Below, piece by piece: positions 38,466 to 50,411 of a stretch of 64,000 nucleotides of DNA (the stretch's first letter is position 1; each line of letters begins with the position of its first letter). The DNA is from Caprimulgus europaeus (taxonomy: Eukaryota; Chordata; Aves; Caprimulgiformes; Caprimulgidae), in contig OU015534.1 of assembly GCA_907165065.1 (NCBI GenBank), positions 34,286,937-34,350,936 of the forward strand. The letters are read 5' to 3'. A program made the translations under genes and the position numbers. The notes beneath the pieces are model-generated. The model made no database searches and had not been told where the DNA came from. It was given only the letters and a program-made list of their open reading frames with translations.

Positions 38466-39399
38466 AGGGGCTCAGATATCTTTAACTCCTCAGGAATTTA
38501 GAGTGACAGTAAATTGAGTGTATTTTTAATCTAATACCTATGGAAGTGATGTGTGCTGCTCAGAAAGGACTAAGGTCCTGAGTTTGGAGTTGCAACATGC
38601 AATGTGTTATTTCTGTGGTCAGTTAGGTAAGTCCAAGGTAGGTGTACGCTGTTATAGTTGTGTTTTTACCACAACTATTTGGTATAAGGAGCAGAAGCAT
38701 TCCTCATAGGATAAAGATGTTGGATATCATGAGGCAGAGACCAAGATGTGGTTCCTAGTGAGTGCAGTCACTCTGCTAAATCTCATTATGGGGGAGACTT
38801 TAGGGAGAGAAGAAAACCAAACCCATTCAAAGAAGTGATTCTGATAACCTGTGATGTTATGAGTGGCTGCATTACTCCACTACTGCTTTGAGATTTTTCT
38901 TGAGCATGAGCTCCATTTCACAATCTATTTTTAATGTAAAGAAAGAGAAGGACATATTACCTAACCATCATTATTTTTTTCATATTGTCTCACATATCTG
39001 TTTGTAAAATAAACTGCTGAATCCAAAATATAAAGAAATGATGCTTAAAATAGGCTTTGCTCCATTTAAGCCAAGTTTGCAAGCTTTAAGAGTGTTTGGA
39101 TTTTTATGCTGCAGGTTATTGCAGTGGTGCCATTTGGGCTGATAAAGTTATTTCAACATTTTCATTACCAAGTCTCTGCTATCTGAAATTGGCAACTCAA
39201 TAAAAAAAAAACCTCCACAAAAATACCCATTGTTTTGGGCTGAAACAGTTCATCGAATTTCAACAAACAGCAATACTGTTATTTGTTATAATTAAGTCAA
39301 AACCTAAGTATTCAGAAGCTGTAAACACACAACATTTAGTTATTTCTGCATGTCATGCCTCTATTATTCAGGCTAACATCACCCCTTTTCTTTCTGCAG

Positions 39400-39478
39400 T
39401 GCAAATGGCCATGAAATGGGTGAAGGCTCATAAAGGAATGCAGACAAACCGTGGTTCTTTCATTCATCTCTTTGCCTG
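39400..39478 (+). other. Weak exon candidate (79 bp)
   Basis: Preceded by cccttttctttctgcag (39383-39399), a good acceptor, and followed by gtaagacct (39479-39487), a good donor. Only the third reading frame is open across it, encoding MAMKWVKAHKGMQTNRG and a few further residues, which I cannot match to a known protein. One good acceptor and donor at this spacing can arise by chance in 64 kb, so this may be nothing, or an exon of a non-coding RNA. Confidence 0.2.
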
Positions 39479-39733
39479 GTAAGACCTAGAGCACATAGCT
39501 ACAGAAGGTCACACATCACAACCTTCTATATGCAATATTATCATAACAAGGAGAACACTGAGAGTAGAATAACAGCTTTTTCTTGTATGAAAGAGAAAAG
39601 CACAAAAAATACATCACAATTAAAATAGCAGGGACATATCTTTGCTACAAGTAGTAGATAGCACCACTTATCATTAGTTCAACAAAGATATTTTTTATGT
39701 ATCCATCTGATTGATAGGTTTATCTGTTTGGGG

Positions 39734-39799
39734 TTTTTTTCTTTTTTTTCTTTCTTTTTTCTTTTTTCTCTCTTTTTTCTTTTTTTTTTTCTTTTTTTT
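39734..39799 (+). repeat. 66-nt pure pyrimidine tract
   Basis: Only T and C for 66 bases, mostly T with single C interruptions. Low complexity; prone to length change and able in principle to form triplex DNA. Confidence 0.9.
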
Positions 39800-40164
39800 A
39801 TTTTTTTTAAATGTGCTGTGTGTTTTACACTGATTTTCATTCCAACTAAAGTAGCAAGACAGTGCTGGTAGAAGGCAGAGCTTTGGTAAATATTGTTGTC
39901 GTGACCTTTAGTCTCTTTCTATATTTCACATTGCCTTTGGGTTGCTTTGCCTTTTGGTCCTGTATTAGGAAATAAAGGATCTAGAAAACCTCACATCTTC
40001 CTTTTCATGCCCCTCGTGTAGAAGCTCTGTTCTGAGGTCAGCGTGCCCAGCCACGCTCACAAGGTAACTTAAATATTTAACATTGAACAATCCTTAGGAT
40101 CTCTTTTCTGTAAGTCTCCAAAAATGCTTTTTAGTATCTTATAATAGTTTAAGATTTCTTCTTC

Positions 40165-40825
40165 AGCTCTGGAGAGAAGGACTTGGGGTGCTGGGGGAGG
40201 AGAAGCTCCACATGAGGCGGCACCGTGCGCTGACAGCACAGAGCCAATCACCGTGTCCTGGGCTGCACCCAGAGCAGCGTGGGCAGCAGGGCCAGGGAGG
40301 GGATTCTGCCCCTCTGCTCCGCTCTCCTGAGACCCCCCCTGCAGTGCTGCCTCCAGTGCTGGGGCCACCAACAGCACAAGGACATGGAGCTACTGGAGCC
40401 AGTGCAGAGGAGGCCACGAGGATGATGCCAGGGCTGGAGCAGCTCTGCTGTGAGGACAGGCTGAGAGAGTTGGGGCTGCTCATCCTGGAGAAGAGAAGGC
40501 TCCAGGGAGACCTTCCAGTGGCCTCCCAGTACCTGAAGGGGCTCCAGGAAGGCTGGGGAGGGACTTTGGCCAAGGGCAGGGAGTGACAGAACAAGGGGTG
40601 ATGGCTTGAAAGTGGCAGAGGGGAGATGAAGCTGAGATGTGAGGAAGAAATTCTTTGCTGTGAGGGTGGTGAGACCCTGTCCCAGGTTGGGCAGAGAAGC
40701 TGTGGCTGCTCCTCCCTGGAAGTGTTCTGGGCCAGGTTGGATGAGGCTTTGAGCAACCTGGTCTGGTGGAAGGTGTCCCTGCTGCTGGCAGGGGGGTTGG
40801 GACTGGATGAGTTCTCATCACTGAA
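40165..40825 (+). mobile_element. CR1 LINE fragment, 3' 0.65 kb
   Basis: Plus-strand CR1 starting after the RT core (gaagctccacatgaggcggc; complement of 48310-48340) and running to ggttgggactggatgagttc; the final octamer tail is absent. Contains 'agcctgtgctgg'-type ORF2 C-terminus and 'aggtgtccctgctgctggca'. Same 3'-end type as 47696-48768, with which it shares long blocks in the opposite orientation. Frames are broken. Confidence 0.92.
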
Positions 40826-41589
40826 CTAAGACTTCAAGTCAAGGAGTCAGTTTAGGCTTAAGAGGCATCAATACTGATGCACTGAGATCAAAGACACAAC
40901 AGCAACATTTTCATGAGAGAAATCAGGGATGAGTCTATTACCTCATCGTTGTCAGGTTTGAAGATCTTGGAGGAAGTCTTCTGAGATTCAGACTTGTATC
41001 TTATTCCCTGTGACATAGCAAAATTACTGATTATTTCCTTTTTTTTTCAGCTACAAAGTAGTCTAAAATAGATCTGGGACTTCTTGGAGAGTCTGAGCAG
41101 GACATACAAGTGTGCTGGGGTAATTCTGCATTTTGTGCTGGAGGGTACACTTGCACATTTCTCTTTTATGTACAGATTGGTAATTTCATTGTTCACTGTT
41201 TGTTTCCCCTTATTTTTAGGGCTTCAAACTTTACTTTCATTTATGTGTTTTCACAATACTTTCTACTTGAACTCATTGGTACCAACAAAGCCCTGACTTT
41301 AGCCCTGGCCTAGGTGATGCTGCAACACGTGCACAGTCCCAACACCTTCAGCATGAGGTGCTCACCTTACTTCTCAGTGGGCTATTCAGGATGTTCATCT
41401 GGCAGAAAATGAACCCAGGATAAAAAAATTTTTATTCACTGAGCTTTCTACTAGCTTGATGCCTTTAGCCAGCTTAATGAGGAGGCAAAAAAGCCAACAC
41501 AAGATGTTGCCACAGTGCTGATCATGAGGAGCCATACCCTGAATGCACACTTCACCTAACTTTAGAAACATTGGTGTGATAGGATGACT
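40826..41589. other. Single-copy DNA, no gene seen
   Basis: A T run ending in cag at 41050 is acceptor-like, but the following frame closes at once. No repeat family recognised. Confidence 0.45.
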
Positions 41590-42556
41590 TTTGTGTCACC
41601 AGGTGCCCATCAAACCTCCCTCTCTCTCCCCCTCCTCAGCAAGGCAGTGGGAGGACATAAGATAAAAAAGTTCATGGGTCAGTTGAGGACAAGGAGATCA
41701 CTCACCAATTACTGCCACAGGCAAAACAGATTTAAATTGGAGGAGATTAATTTAGTTTATTCCCAGGTAACAATGGAGTAGGATAGCAAAAATATCAAAA
41801 ACTAAAACCACCTTGCCCCCATCCCTCCCTTCTTCCCAGGCTCAAGGTCACTCCCAGCTTCTCTACCTACTCCTCCTAGACAGTGCAGGAGGATGGGAGA
41901 TGGGGACTGTGGTCAGTTCATAATGCTTTGTATCTGCCACTCTCCTCCTTGCAAAGTTCCTCTGATCCTTGTGGGATCCTTCCCCCAGGACACAATCCTT
42001 CACTGCTGCCCATGGGCTGCAGTTCTTCAGGAATTGTTCCATTGTGTGTCCTTTCCATGGAGTACAATCCTTCAGAAATGGATTTCTCCAGTGTAGGTCC
42101 TTCATGAGCCACAGGTCCTGCCAGAAAGCCGCCTCTTGCATGGGCTTTCCATGAACTCCAGCTTCCCTTGGGGCATATCCCCCTGCTACATCGTAGGGTC
42201 TGTCATGAGCAGGTATCTGGTCCATTGTGGTCTCTCCACAGGCTGTGGGGGAATGTCTGATTCGGTGTGTTTGGAGCATCACCTCCTCCTCTTTCTTCAC
42301 CAGCCTTGGTGTCTGTGTAACTGTTTCTTACATTTTCTCACTCCTCTCTCCCAGCTGCTGTGCAGTGATTTTTACTCTTTCTTAAACATGTTGTCACAGA
42401 GGTAACACCATCCTCAGTGGTGGCCTCAGCTTTGGCCAGGGGCAGATCTGCTTTGAACCTGACTGAAACTGGAGCAACTTCTGGTCTCTTCTCCCTGAAG
42501 TTACAGCTGCAGCCCCCCATTACCAAAACCTGCCCACATAAAGCCAATACAACCCA
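41590..42556 (-). mobile_element. Solo LTR of the long avian ERV family (no minisatellite)
   Basis: Minus-strand LTR of nearly 1 kb. Reading the plus strand gives, in order: 'caccaggtgcccatcaaacc', 'atcactcaccaattactgcc', an inverted polyadenylation-type signal (attaatttagtttatt, 41746-41761), a series of diverged segments around 'gggctgcagttcttcagg', 'ccttggtgtctgtgtaactg', and 'attaccaaaacctgcccaca'. The last three recur at 62925-63150 and, reversed, at 36690-36950. This is the relative that lacks the 39-bp expansion, so it shows the starting structure. I found no clear target duplication; ends are approximate. Confidence 0.75.
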
Positions 42557-44271
42557 TTTTCCAACTAGTGTGGGATTCTGAGCTTTGACACAGGTTTTTA
42601 GTGATGGTAGTGCTGTGTGAGGATGAGGATTAGCAACAGGTAAGTTTGAGGTGAGAGAAAAGCTGCTGTGATATCAATATCACTAAAGAAGTCTAAGTTG
42701 GAACATGACCTTAAAGTACAACTTTGATAATAATGAAGAACCATTCCAGTTTTACTGGCTTTTCTCTGTATGTTGGCCTAAGCAACCTTCTTTATGTTAT
42801 TGTAGGTCATTAAATTCTCAAGGATAGCCTTTTAGCAACAACTGATTGTATAATTCCTGTGAAATCCTTGCCCCTTAGATAAATGTCCATGTAAGCCAAG
42901 GAGAGAGTTTACTACTGGGCAGATAGAAACTTGGCAGAAACACAAAACAACATTAATGTAGAATTCTACCAAGCTGCTGAAAGTCAAAACAAGTCGTGTG
43001 ACTCACCAGGACCATTGGGAGCAACTATGATGTCATCTGTGTGTCTAAGAATCAAACAATAATAACTTCAAATTTCAGGATCTTAATAGTATAGAATATA
43101 AAAGAAACACAGCTAACAGTAATTTTTATGACAATTTCAATATATTGTCACATAATTATTACAATGTAATTGGAAATTTTGCATTAAATTTTATGTAGTA
43201 TATCAGTGAGTAATCATAAGTGCTGGGAAATAATCCTAGATCAATACAAAAGGATAACTGATGTGTTAATGATGCTGCATCTCAATTATGAAAACATTCT
43301 GATGAAAAAAAAAAGTGCATAATATTTAACTGAGATTATTCAACCACATTTCATGCCCCTTATGTTTCTAGCTCAAACACAGTTCTCTCTTGCCCCTTTA
43401 GGGAAGAAAAAAGTTATAATTTTTAGTTTAATTTGTTTTTCACACCATAATACGCAATATTGACAATAGCTCCAAGACTTAAAACCATTCTGTACACTCC
43501 TCACTCTGTGGAAGAACGTATCAACATTAAACTGAGAGCACTTTGAGGAGTTCTGAGGGCAGTACAAAGATAATGTAGATTTAGTAGGCAAAGTGTCCTA
43601 GGTATTAGGTTCTGCTGTGATACAGCTTTATCTTTAATTAATCAATCAATCATTCTATTAAGCAAAACCTCTGTCTTAATACTGAGGAAAGATATAAACA
43701 TTCACAGAGGGTGTTTATAACTTCTATGTGTTATAGAACCTTAAGGTTTTAAGAATAAAGATAATTTTTTATTAGAGCTTCCCTCTTTTGATGGCTCAGT
43801 GCAGAAAAAGATAACTCCAGAAACCTTTTTGTTGAGCCCTGAATTCAGCCCAGTGGCAATTTTTGTACGTTACAGAACAAAGAGAGCCAGAAACGCCACT
43901 AAAGAGTCATAAAAAGTACTGAAGGCAGCACCTGGTGGAACGGAGCTCTCAGAGGGGCACTGAAATCACTTGGGTAAGGAAAGAGAGAGGGAGAAGGACA
44001 GAGGAGTAGGTTGATCTCAAGAAAGAAAAGCAAATTGCAGTTGCTGAGGAAGTGCTACTGTTTGGGCATTTAACAGCCTTCTGGGATCCTTCACTGCTTG
44101 CAAACACCTCTTTTTGATCATCCCTTTTACAACTTGGATTAGAAGTGAGATGGGCTCAGAGTCAATACTAACTTAGACTTTCCTATCTCTGTTTGCTTTG
44201 TCTAGATTCCTCTTGAAGTTAGCAGGCTTTAAGCTAGTCCATATGCAACTGACATCCATGAAGTTCTGGTA
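42557..44271. other. Single-copy AT-rich DNA, no gene seen
   Basis: 43860-44110 is less AT-rich but not recognisable. No exon, RNA gene or repeat family called. Confidence 0.5.
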
Positions 44272-44575
44272 TCACAGAATCATTTGGTTGGAAAAGACCT
44301 TTGAGATCATCGAGTCCAACCGTACCTGTCCACTGCTAAACCAGATCTCTGAGCACCTCATCTACCCGGCTGTTAAATCCCTTCAGGAATGGGGACTCCA
44401 CCACCTCCCTGGGCAACCCCTTCCAATGCCTCAGAACCCCTCAGTGAAGAAATTTTTCCTGACATCCAATCTGAACCTCCCCTGGTGCAACTTGAGGCCA
44501 TTTCCTCTTGTTTTGTCACTAGTTACTTGGGAGAAAAGACACAGACCTGCCTCCCTACACCTTCTTTCAGGTCAA
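44272..44575 (-). mobile_element. CR1 LINE 3' end
   Basis: Complement of a CR1 tail: 'atcacagaatcatttggttg', 'gagatcatcgagtccaaccg', 'ctccaccacctccctgggca'. Same 3'-end type as 9312-9541 and 14092-14310, slightly longer. 5' truncated. Confidence 0.93.
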
Positions 44576-44819
44576 ACTGTTCTTATGTGCTGTGGACCAA
44601 CAACAGTGTCTTTTCACCTGGTTACCACTGACAAAGTTTGTTGTTTGGGTTTTTTTAAATTTCTTTTCCTTAAAGGTGATTTTTTTATGATTTAGTGCAG
44701 CTTGGTGGCAGTCTCTGTGTGACAGGCTGGAAACCCTGCTTCTACTTTCTTTTCATCTGTTAAATGTTGTCCCTACAGATCATTGTCATCTCTGTTTGCT
44801 AACATGGTATATGTGGTCT

Positions 44820-45222
44820 GAAGTCACTTGGTTTGTTCAGCCTGGAGAAGAGGAGACTGAGAGGAGATCTCCTGGCGGTCTGGAACTTCCTCCCCAGGGG
44901 AAGAGCAGGGGCAGGCGCTGAGCTCTTCTCTCTGGCCACCAACGCCAGGAGCAGAGGCCATGGCAGGAAGATGTGGCAGGGGAGGGTGAGGTTGGCCATG
45001 AGGAAAAGGTTCTTGAGGCAGAGGGTGGTGGAGCACTGGCACAGGCTCCCCAGGGAGGTGCTGATGGCCCCAAGCCTGACAAGATTCCAGCAGCATTTGG
45101 CCAAGGCCCTCAGGGACATGGTGTGAATGTTGGGACTGTCCTGTGCAGGGACAGGAGTTGGACTCCATCATCCTGGTGGGTCCCTCCCAGCTCACAACAT
45201 TCGATGATTCTATGACTCTAAG
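44820..45222 (+). mobile_element. CR1 LINE 3' end, distinct subfamily
   Basis: Plus-strand CR1 from 'gttcagcctggagaagagga' (ORF2 [13 protein letters not shown]) to the tail 'attcgatgattctatgactc'. The middle (GRAGAGAELFSLATNARSRG) differs from the other CR1 copies in this window, so it represents another 3'-end type. The plus-strand frame 44833-45126 keeps 97 open codons of the ORF2 C-terminus. Confidence 0.92.
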
Positions 45223-46589
45223 TGTTCATTTTAGCAGTCTTCACACTTACATAATCCTGGGCCATACACTGTATTTCCAGTCACTGATAAATTACTTCTG
45301 ATAGTACCAAACAAGGCGAGGAAATTCATGCCTAAACCCAGAGATTTTTATTGTGGTTTTAAGTCTACAAATGGTGACTAAGAAAAATAAATCAATAAGC
45401 TTAGAACTGCTACATGTGAAATCTCTTTGTCCCATGGGAAATGTTTTGTTGTTCTCTTGTTTTAGGAGCAAACCAGAACATGCACATTGCAGCCTTTTGA
45501 GGCTCTGTTAGGAAGTGTTCTGGTTTCAGTTCTCCTTAGAACAAATTATTACATCCAAATTCCTACTCTGCATTTAGTAACAATTGTTTTATTACAATAT
45601 AGTGGTACTGGCATCGCTTTGGATTTTGTGTGTGTGTGTGTCTCGCTCTGCTGCAAATAATGAATTGCTGCAAAGTTTTTCTGTAGAATGAAATAGGAAA
45701 GTTAATCTGAATCTGTTTCTAAACAGCATTAAACCACTGAAGATTTGCCCTAGTTTGGATGAGTAAAGTGAGCACAGAAACATTTAATGACATTTAAATA
45801 ATATATTCTGGTATCACACTTTCAGTTTATTTAATTTCTTTAGAATAATTGTGTAATATGTCCACACCTTTTAGGATGTGCCACCATACCACTGCTGTGC
45901 TTGGAGAACCATTGCACGGCCACCAAACCTGCCTGCCACCGAGTATCCACCTCAGCCACAGGCATTTGTTTCCTTTAAAGGTATTATTTTGCTATTCCAA
46001 AAGAACAAAGAAAAAGGAAATTGCCTGTAATGATTACCACAGTAACCCAAAGATTAACCCAAAGACTGAAAAACGCTCTCTGAATTTTGATTCAAAGCTT
46101 TTTCAACTATAGCTTAATAAGACCATAGCAGCAGAAGACTGAAAGTAAAAGCAAGAAACTGTATGACTGAGACATTTGGAACTGATTTTATTTAGCTACT
46201 GAATCTGAATTTTTCTTTTCTGGCTTATTCATTAATCATGTCTAATTAAAAAAAAAAAAAAGGAGGAAAAAAAAAAAGAAAACAAATGTAACAAACAGGA
46301 GTGTCCAACTAGATATTCAATTTTTATAACTTCTCCAAGGCACTATTAGGTGCAATTTTATCTGCTTGTCAAATAAAGTTTTATTTATAAATAAATATAT
46401 ATATAAATATTTATTTATAAATAAATATTTATAACAAGCATCTGTTCTTGTTCGGATGCCCTAGCTGTTAATAGGAGTAGTGTAGGTCACCTGGCTGGAA
46501 CTTAGTCCGTGGTGAGATCATGAGACCATTGCAACCAGTCTATTGCTTGGCAGTTTCAGTGAAGCAAAGAGATAATTCATTATTGTTGC
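45223..46589. other. Single-copy AT-rich DNA with one exon-like segment
   Basis: Contains a short (TG)n at 45627-45642, A runs at 46247-46280, and an AT-rich self-complementary stretch at about 46376-46437. The exon-like segment 45875-45980 is listed separately. Confidence 0.45.
45875..45980 (+). other. Weak exon candidate (106 bp), proline-rich if coding
   Basis: Lies between cacaccttttag (acceptor-like) and gtattatt (donor-like). Frame 1 is open for 35 codons and would encode a proline-rich peptide including ARPPNLPATEYPPQPQAF. The segment is clearly GC-richer than the AT-rich DNA on both sides. The minus strand is open as well, so the block could instead be a decayed repeat. I recognise no protein family. 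Confidence 0.2.
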
Positions 46590-47090
46590 CACAAAAATCA
46601 GGAATGAACTTCTTAACACCAAGGGACTCTGGAGAAGGAGGCATTCTTTATTGGGGCACTGATGCACGGGGGATCGCTCCACCTATGGTGCACATCAACT
46701 CATCCCTCTACAAAAGCTTCACACCATCCAAACATGCATATTCACTGCTTTCCCACTAAACTGTTAACATATTAATTACATTTCCAAGAACTCATTAATT
46801 GTAAAAGTCCTTTTCACATGCACACTGGTCAACTTTGAGGGTCCTCTGGTGGTCACTGAAACTTTTCTCACTGTGTCCTTTAGTTGAACTTTTCTTTTGC
46901 TCATGCTCAGTTCATCTCTTGACCTGTTCACAACACTTCTGCCTCCACCCAACTGGTTTATTCTGCCATCACCACCTTACCTACCCTACTGCAAAGTTTT
47001 GATGCCTCAAGTCTCCTGTTGTCTATTTTAGACCACAAATTTGAGTAGGCCTGGCTGATACCTCACGATCTCTCAATGTCACAGTGTTTA
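46590..47090 (-). mobile_element. ERV LTR fragment of a third type
   Basis: On the minus strand 'gatcccccgtgcatcagtgc' is followed by ccccaataaagaatgcctcc and 'cagagtcccttggtgttaag', a layout I recall from avian ERV LTRs at the R-U5 junction. The AATAAA lies at 46647-46652 (plus-strand tttatt). The U3-like part extends to about 47090. No internal genes adjoin it; no target duplication was established. Family name not assigned. Confidence 0.6.
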
Positions 47091-47695
47091 AGCAGAAGGG
47101 GATGTTCTCTCACAATGCCACCATTGGCACCTGAGCTATGATTAATTACTGATGACTTTCAGGAATGTTAAATACTTGCCCTTGCTAATGTATCAGAATA
47201 TAATAGTGAAATTAATTTAATACTCACTATGAGAACGTTTCTACAAAGCTCAGGAGGAAAATCAGCAGAAAGTGTGTCTCTGATTATGCAGATTCAGTTC
47301 AGAGTGCTTCTGAGCTTCCCAACCTTCTGGGTACACAGAGGGAAACACAGATGGTAGCTGCATTCACTTTGATGTTGGGTTACTGCCTCAAAAAGTGCCC
47401 TGTGCCAACCGTTGCTGGGTGTCTGCTGACCTTATTAACTTTCATACTGGGGAAATAACAAAAGCATGGTTAGCACCATGACTTGAATGGCACAAGTTCC
47501 AATACTAAATTGAGACTGATGAAATTTCTTGCTTGTCTCTGTTCTATGTTCCAGACATTTAGTTGGCCCCTGGTAAGTGTTTTGGAGAGGCTGAGGAAGG
47601 TTCCATAGAGATGTGCTTCAGTGTGAAGGAAATGTTTTCAAGGTATCTGGAGGAGAGTCAAATATGAAAAAGGTGCAACTGTGAAAAGATAATTC
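47091..47695. other. Single-copy DNA, no gene seen
   Basis: No recognised repeat, exon or RNA gene. Confidence 0.5.
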
Positions 47696-48768
47696 ATAGA
47701 ATCATAGAATGGTTCGGGCTGGAAGGGACCTTCAATATCATCCAGTCCCAATCCCCCTGCCAGCAGCAGGGACACCTTCCACTAGACCAGGTTGCTCAAA
47801 GCCTCATCCAGCCTGGCCGAGAACACTTCCAGGGAGGAGCAGCCACAGCTTCTCTGGCCAACCTGGGACAGGGTCTCACCACCCTCACACCAAAGAATTT
47901 CTTCCTCACATCTCAGCTCCATCTCCCCTCTGCCACTTTCAAGCCATCACCCCTTGTTCTGTCATTAACTGCCCTTATAAAAAGTCCCTCCCCAGCTTTC
48001 CTGTAGGTACTGGGAGGCCACTGGAAGGTCTCCCTGGAGCCTTCTCTTCTCCAGGCTGAACAGCCCCAACTCTCCCAGCCTGTCCTCACAGCAGAGCTGC
48101 TCCAGCCCTGGCATCATCCTCGTGGCCTCCTCTGGACTCGTTCTAACTGGTCCAGGTCTCTCTTGTGTTGGGGGCTCCAGAACTGGACACAACACTCCAG
48201 GTGGGGCCTTACAGGAGCAGAGTACAGAGGGAGAATCCCCTCCCTGGCCCTGCTGCCCACGCTGCTCTGGGTGCAGCCCAGGACACGGTTATTGGCTCTG
48301 TGCTGCCAGCGCACGGTGCCGCCTCATGTGGAGCTTCTCATCTATCACCACTCCCGAGTCCTTCTCTTTGGAGTTGGTCTCAATCCATTCATCACCCAGC
48401 CTGGATTTGTGCTTGAGGTTGCCCTCACCCAGATGCAGGACCTTGCATTTGGCCTTGTTGAACTCCATGAGGTTGGCACAGCCCCACCTCTCAAGCCTGT
48501 CAAGGTCCCTCTGGATGCCATCCCGTCCCTCCAGTGTGTCAACCACACCACCCAGCTTGATGTCATCAGCAAACTTGCTGAGGGTGCACTCAATCCCCCC
48601 GTCCATGTCACTGACAAAGATGTTGAAGAGCACTGGCCCCAATACCAACCCTGGAGGGTGACACTTGTCAGCTGTTGACCACAACTCTTTGAGTGCCACC
48701 ACTCAGCCAGTTCCTTATCCACCGAGTGGTCCATCCATCCAACCCACATCTTAGCACCTCTGCATTTG
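47696..48768 (-). mobile_element. CR1 LINE, longest copy here (1.07 kb), includes RT catalytic box
   Basis: The plus strand starts with two octamer units (catagaatcatagaatggtt) and runs through the 3' untranslated part, the ORF2 C-terminus and the end of the RT domain. The minus-strand frame 48289-48702 (137 codons) keeps LGPVLFNIFVSDMDGGIECT, the catalytic FADDIKLGG at about 48544-48570, and FNKAKCKVLHLGEGNLKH. Later frames are shifted, so the protein is broken before its C-terminus. The 5' end is truncated within the RT palm region. Confidence 0.95.
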
Positions 48769-50411
48769 GATAGTCCTCTGTTGGCTCAGATTGTCTTGAA
48801 GTGAATAACAGTGCTGCAGACTATGGAGCATTTCAAGGCCTGTGTGAATTACTGTATTTTTATTTCTGCTCCAAGTCCAAGGCTTTAATTCAAACAATGC
48901 ACATTTCATTTGTAGAAGCCTAGGGTAAACTCAAGTCTTCAGACATTTCAGGGTAGATTCACATAACCTAGAAATAAAATAGTTTTTAAATTCCATTTTT
49001 CTTTCCCTCCAGACAGGCTGGGAAATCCACTCAGAATTATTTTGCTATTAACAGGAATTAAAAGGAAATGGCTTTTAAGGAGTTGAAATTTTCCATTCTC
49101 AGTGTCTACACTTTGCTTGTGCCACTCAGTAAGGTGGACCACAGCTCCTGCAAGGAAGATTCCAAGGAAGTTACCACTGTACTAGGACATCTACTGCAAG
49201 AAACTTTTAATCAACTGTTCTTTTTCTTAGAAGACAAAAAACATATTTTTAAAGGAAAATATTTACTTGTGTTTTTCTCTGCTTATCAGCATGAAATCTG
49301 AGTGTTTGAATATTAATGAAAACTTAAGAGAGAAGGAAAACAGAGCACTAGTAAGGAATAAGCTATGTCAGCAAAATGACAAAAGCTAAAGGAAATAGAA
49401 AATATGCTGTGCAAAAAAACCTGGAAGTTTGTTTCTCCAAAAAAGACTTCTTAGAGGAAAATCAGCTGTGACACTGTAAAAGCAGTTACAGTAGATAATA
49501 AAGTGCATCATATTCCACTTTTTCTCATTAAAGTGAATCTGTGTAAAAAAAGATGGAATTAAAATAAAAGCAGGAGAAATTCTAAACCTGATTCTTGGTG
49601 ATTAGAAGACATTCAGCAGTTTGAACTAAACATCCATTACTGATATTCTTTAATAATATATATATTTCTCAGGTTTATACAGTTCTTTTAGGTGACCTTA
49701 CAGGACCAAGCACTCTGCCTGGAGCTCAGTTTGTACCCACTCATTTACTTCAACACTGAGAGCAGGGCTGATTTTCTTTCTTTAAAAAAAAACAAACAAA
49801 ACCCATCAAAATAACTTTCAGTTTTTAAAAATAATGAAGAGCAATATATTAATCCTACTGAGAAAAATACATATTTTTCTATGCTGAGGAGTAGTTGTCA
49901 TCAACACACAGTCCTCCACATATTTAGTGGTGAGGTAGGACCCAACTTTATGTTAGAAATGTATGGCAGGAATAAGTGAAAGAATATTCTAAAAATCTGT
50001 TTGCAGTTGGGTAATCCATGTAGATGGAAATAAACCGTGTTCAACAAAACAGGCATTGTTATGGATGAGTGCTGCTGAGGTTAAATCTATCCATGGTCAC
50101 TGAATTAATGATGTGGTTTTCTGTCTTTAGTCTGTGCAATAATGGTCTCACATGGAAGACTGCATTCTTGAAGGAGTGTCAGATATACTTAAAAAATAGA
50201 AAATCTATAATGTAGAGCCCTGACTTCCTTTGAGGTCTTAAGCTTAGTGGTTGTAATATATAAATCATCCTTACTACTACTGCACGTTTCACTCTCATGA
50301 AGGCCATTTATGTAGAAAAAGGCTGAAGAGTATCAACTAGAAATGCTCTTAATTTCTCCAAGCAACTCTTTCTTCCTACTCTCCTTCTAGCATTGGTTTA
50401 AACTGATGTGA
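48769..50411. other. Single-copy AT-rich DNA, no gene seen
   Basis: Short open frames only. No recognised repeat family. Confidence 0.5.

Larger units (their letters stand above)
38466..40164. other. Single-copy DNA with a long pyrimidine tract
   Basis: AT-rich. Holds a pure T/C run at 39734-39799 and the exon-like segment 39400-39478, both listed separately. No gene otherwise. Confidence 0.45.

Noticed and set aside
40163-40756. 197-codon minus-strand frame
   Set aside because: Antisense of the plus-strand CR1 at 40165-40825; its openness reflects GC-rich CR1 sequence.
46376-46437. AT palindrome as a fragile site or matrix attachment region
   Set aside because: Self-complementary only because of TTTATAAATA-type low complexity; no further support.
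48122-48678. Plus-strand frames of 171 to 179 codons
   Set aside because: Antisense of CR1 ORF2; the real coding sense, with the FADD box, is on the minus strand.
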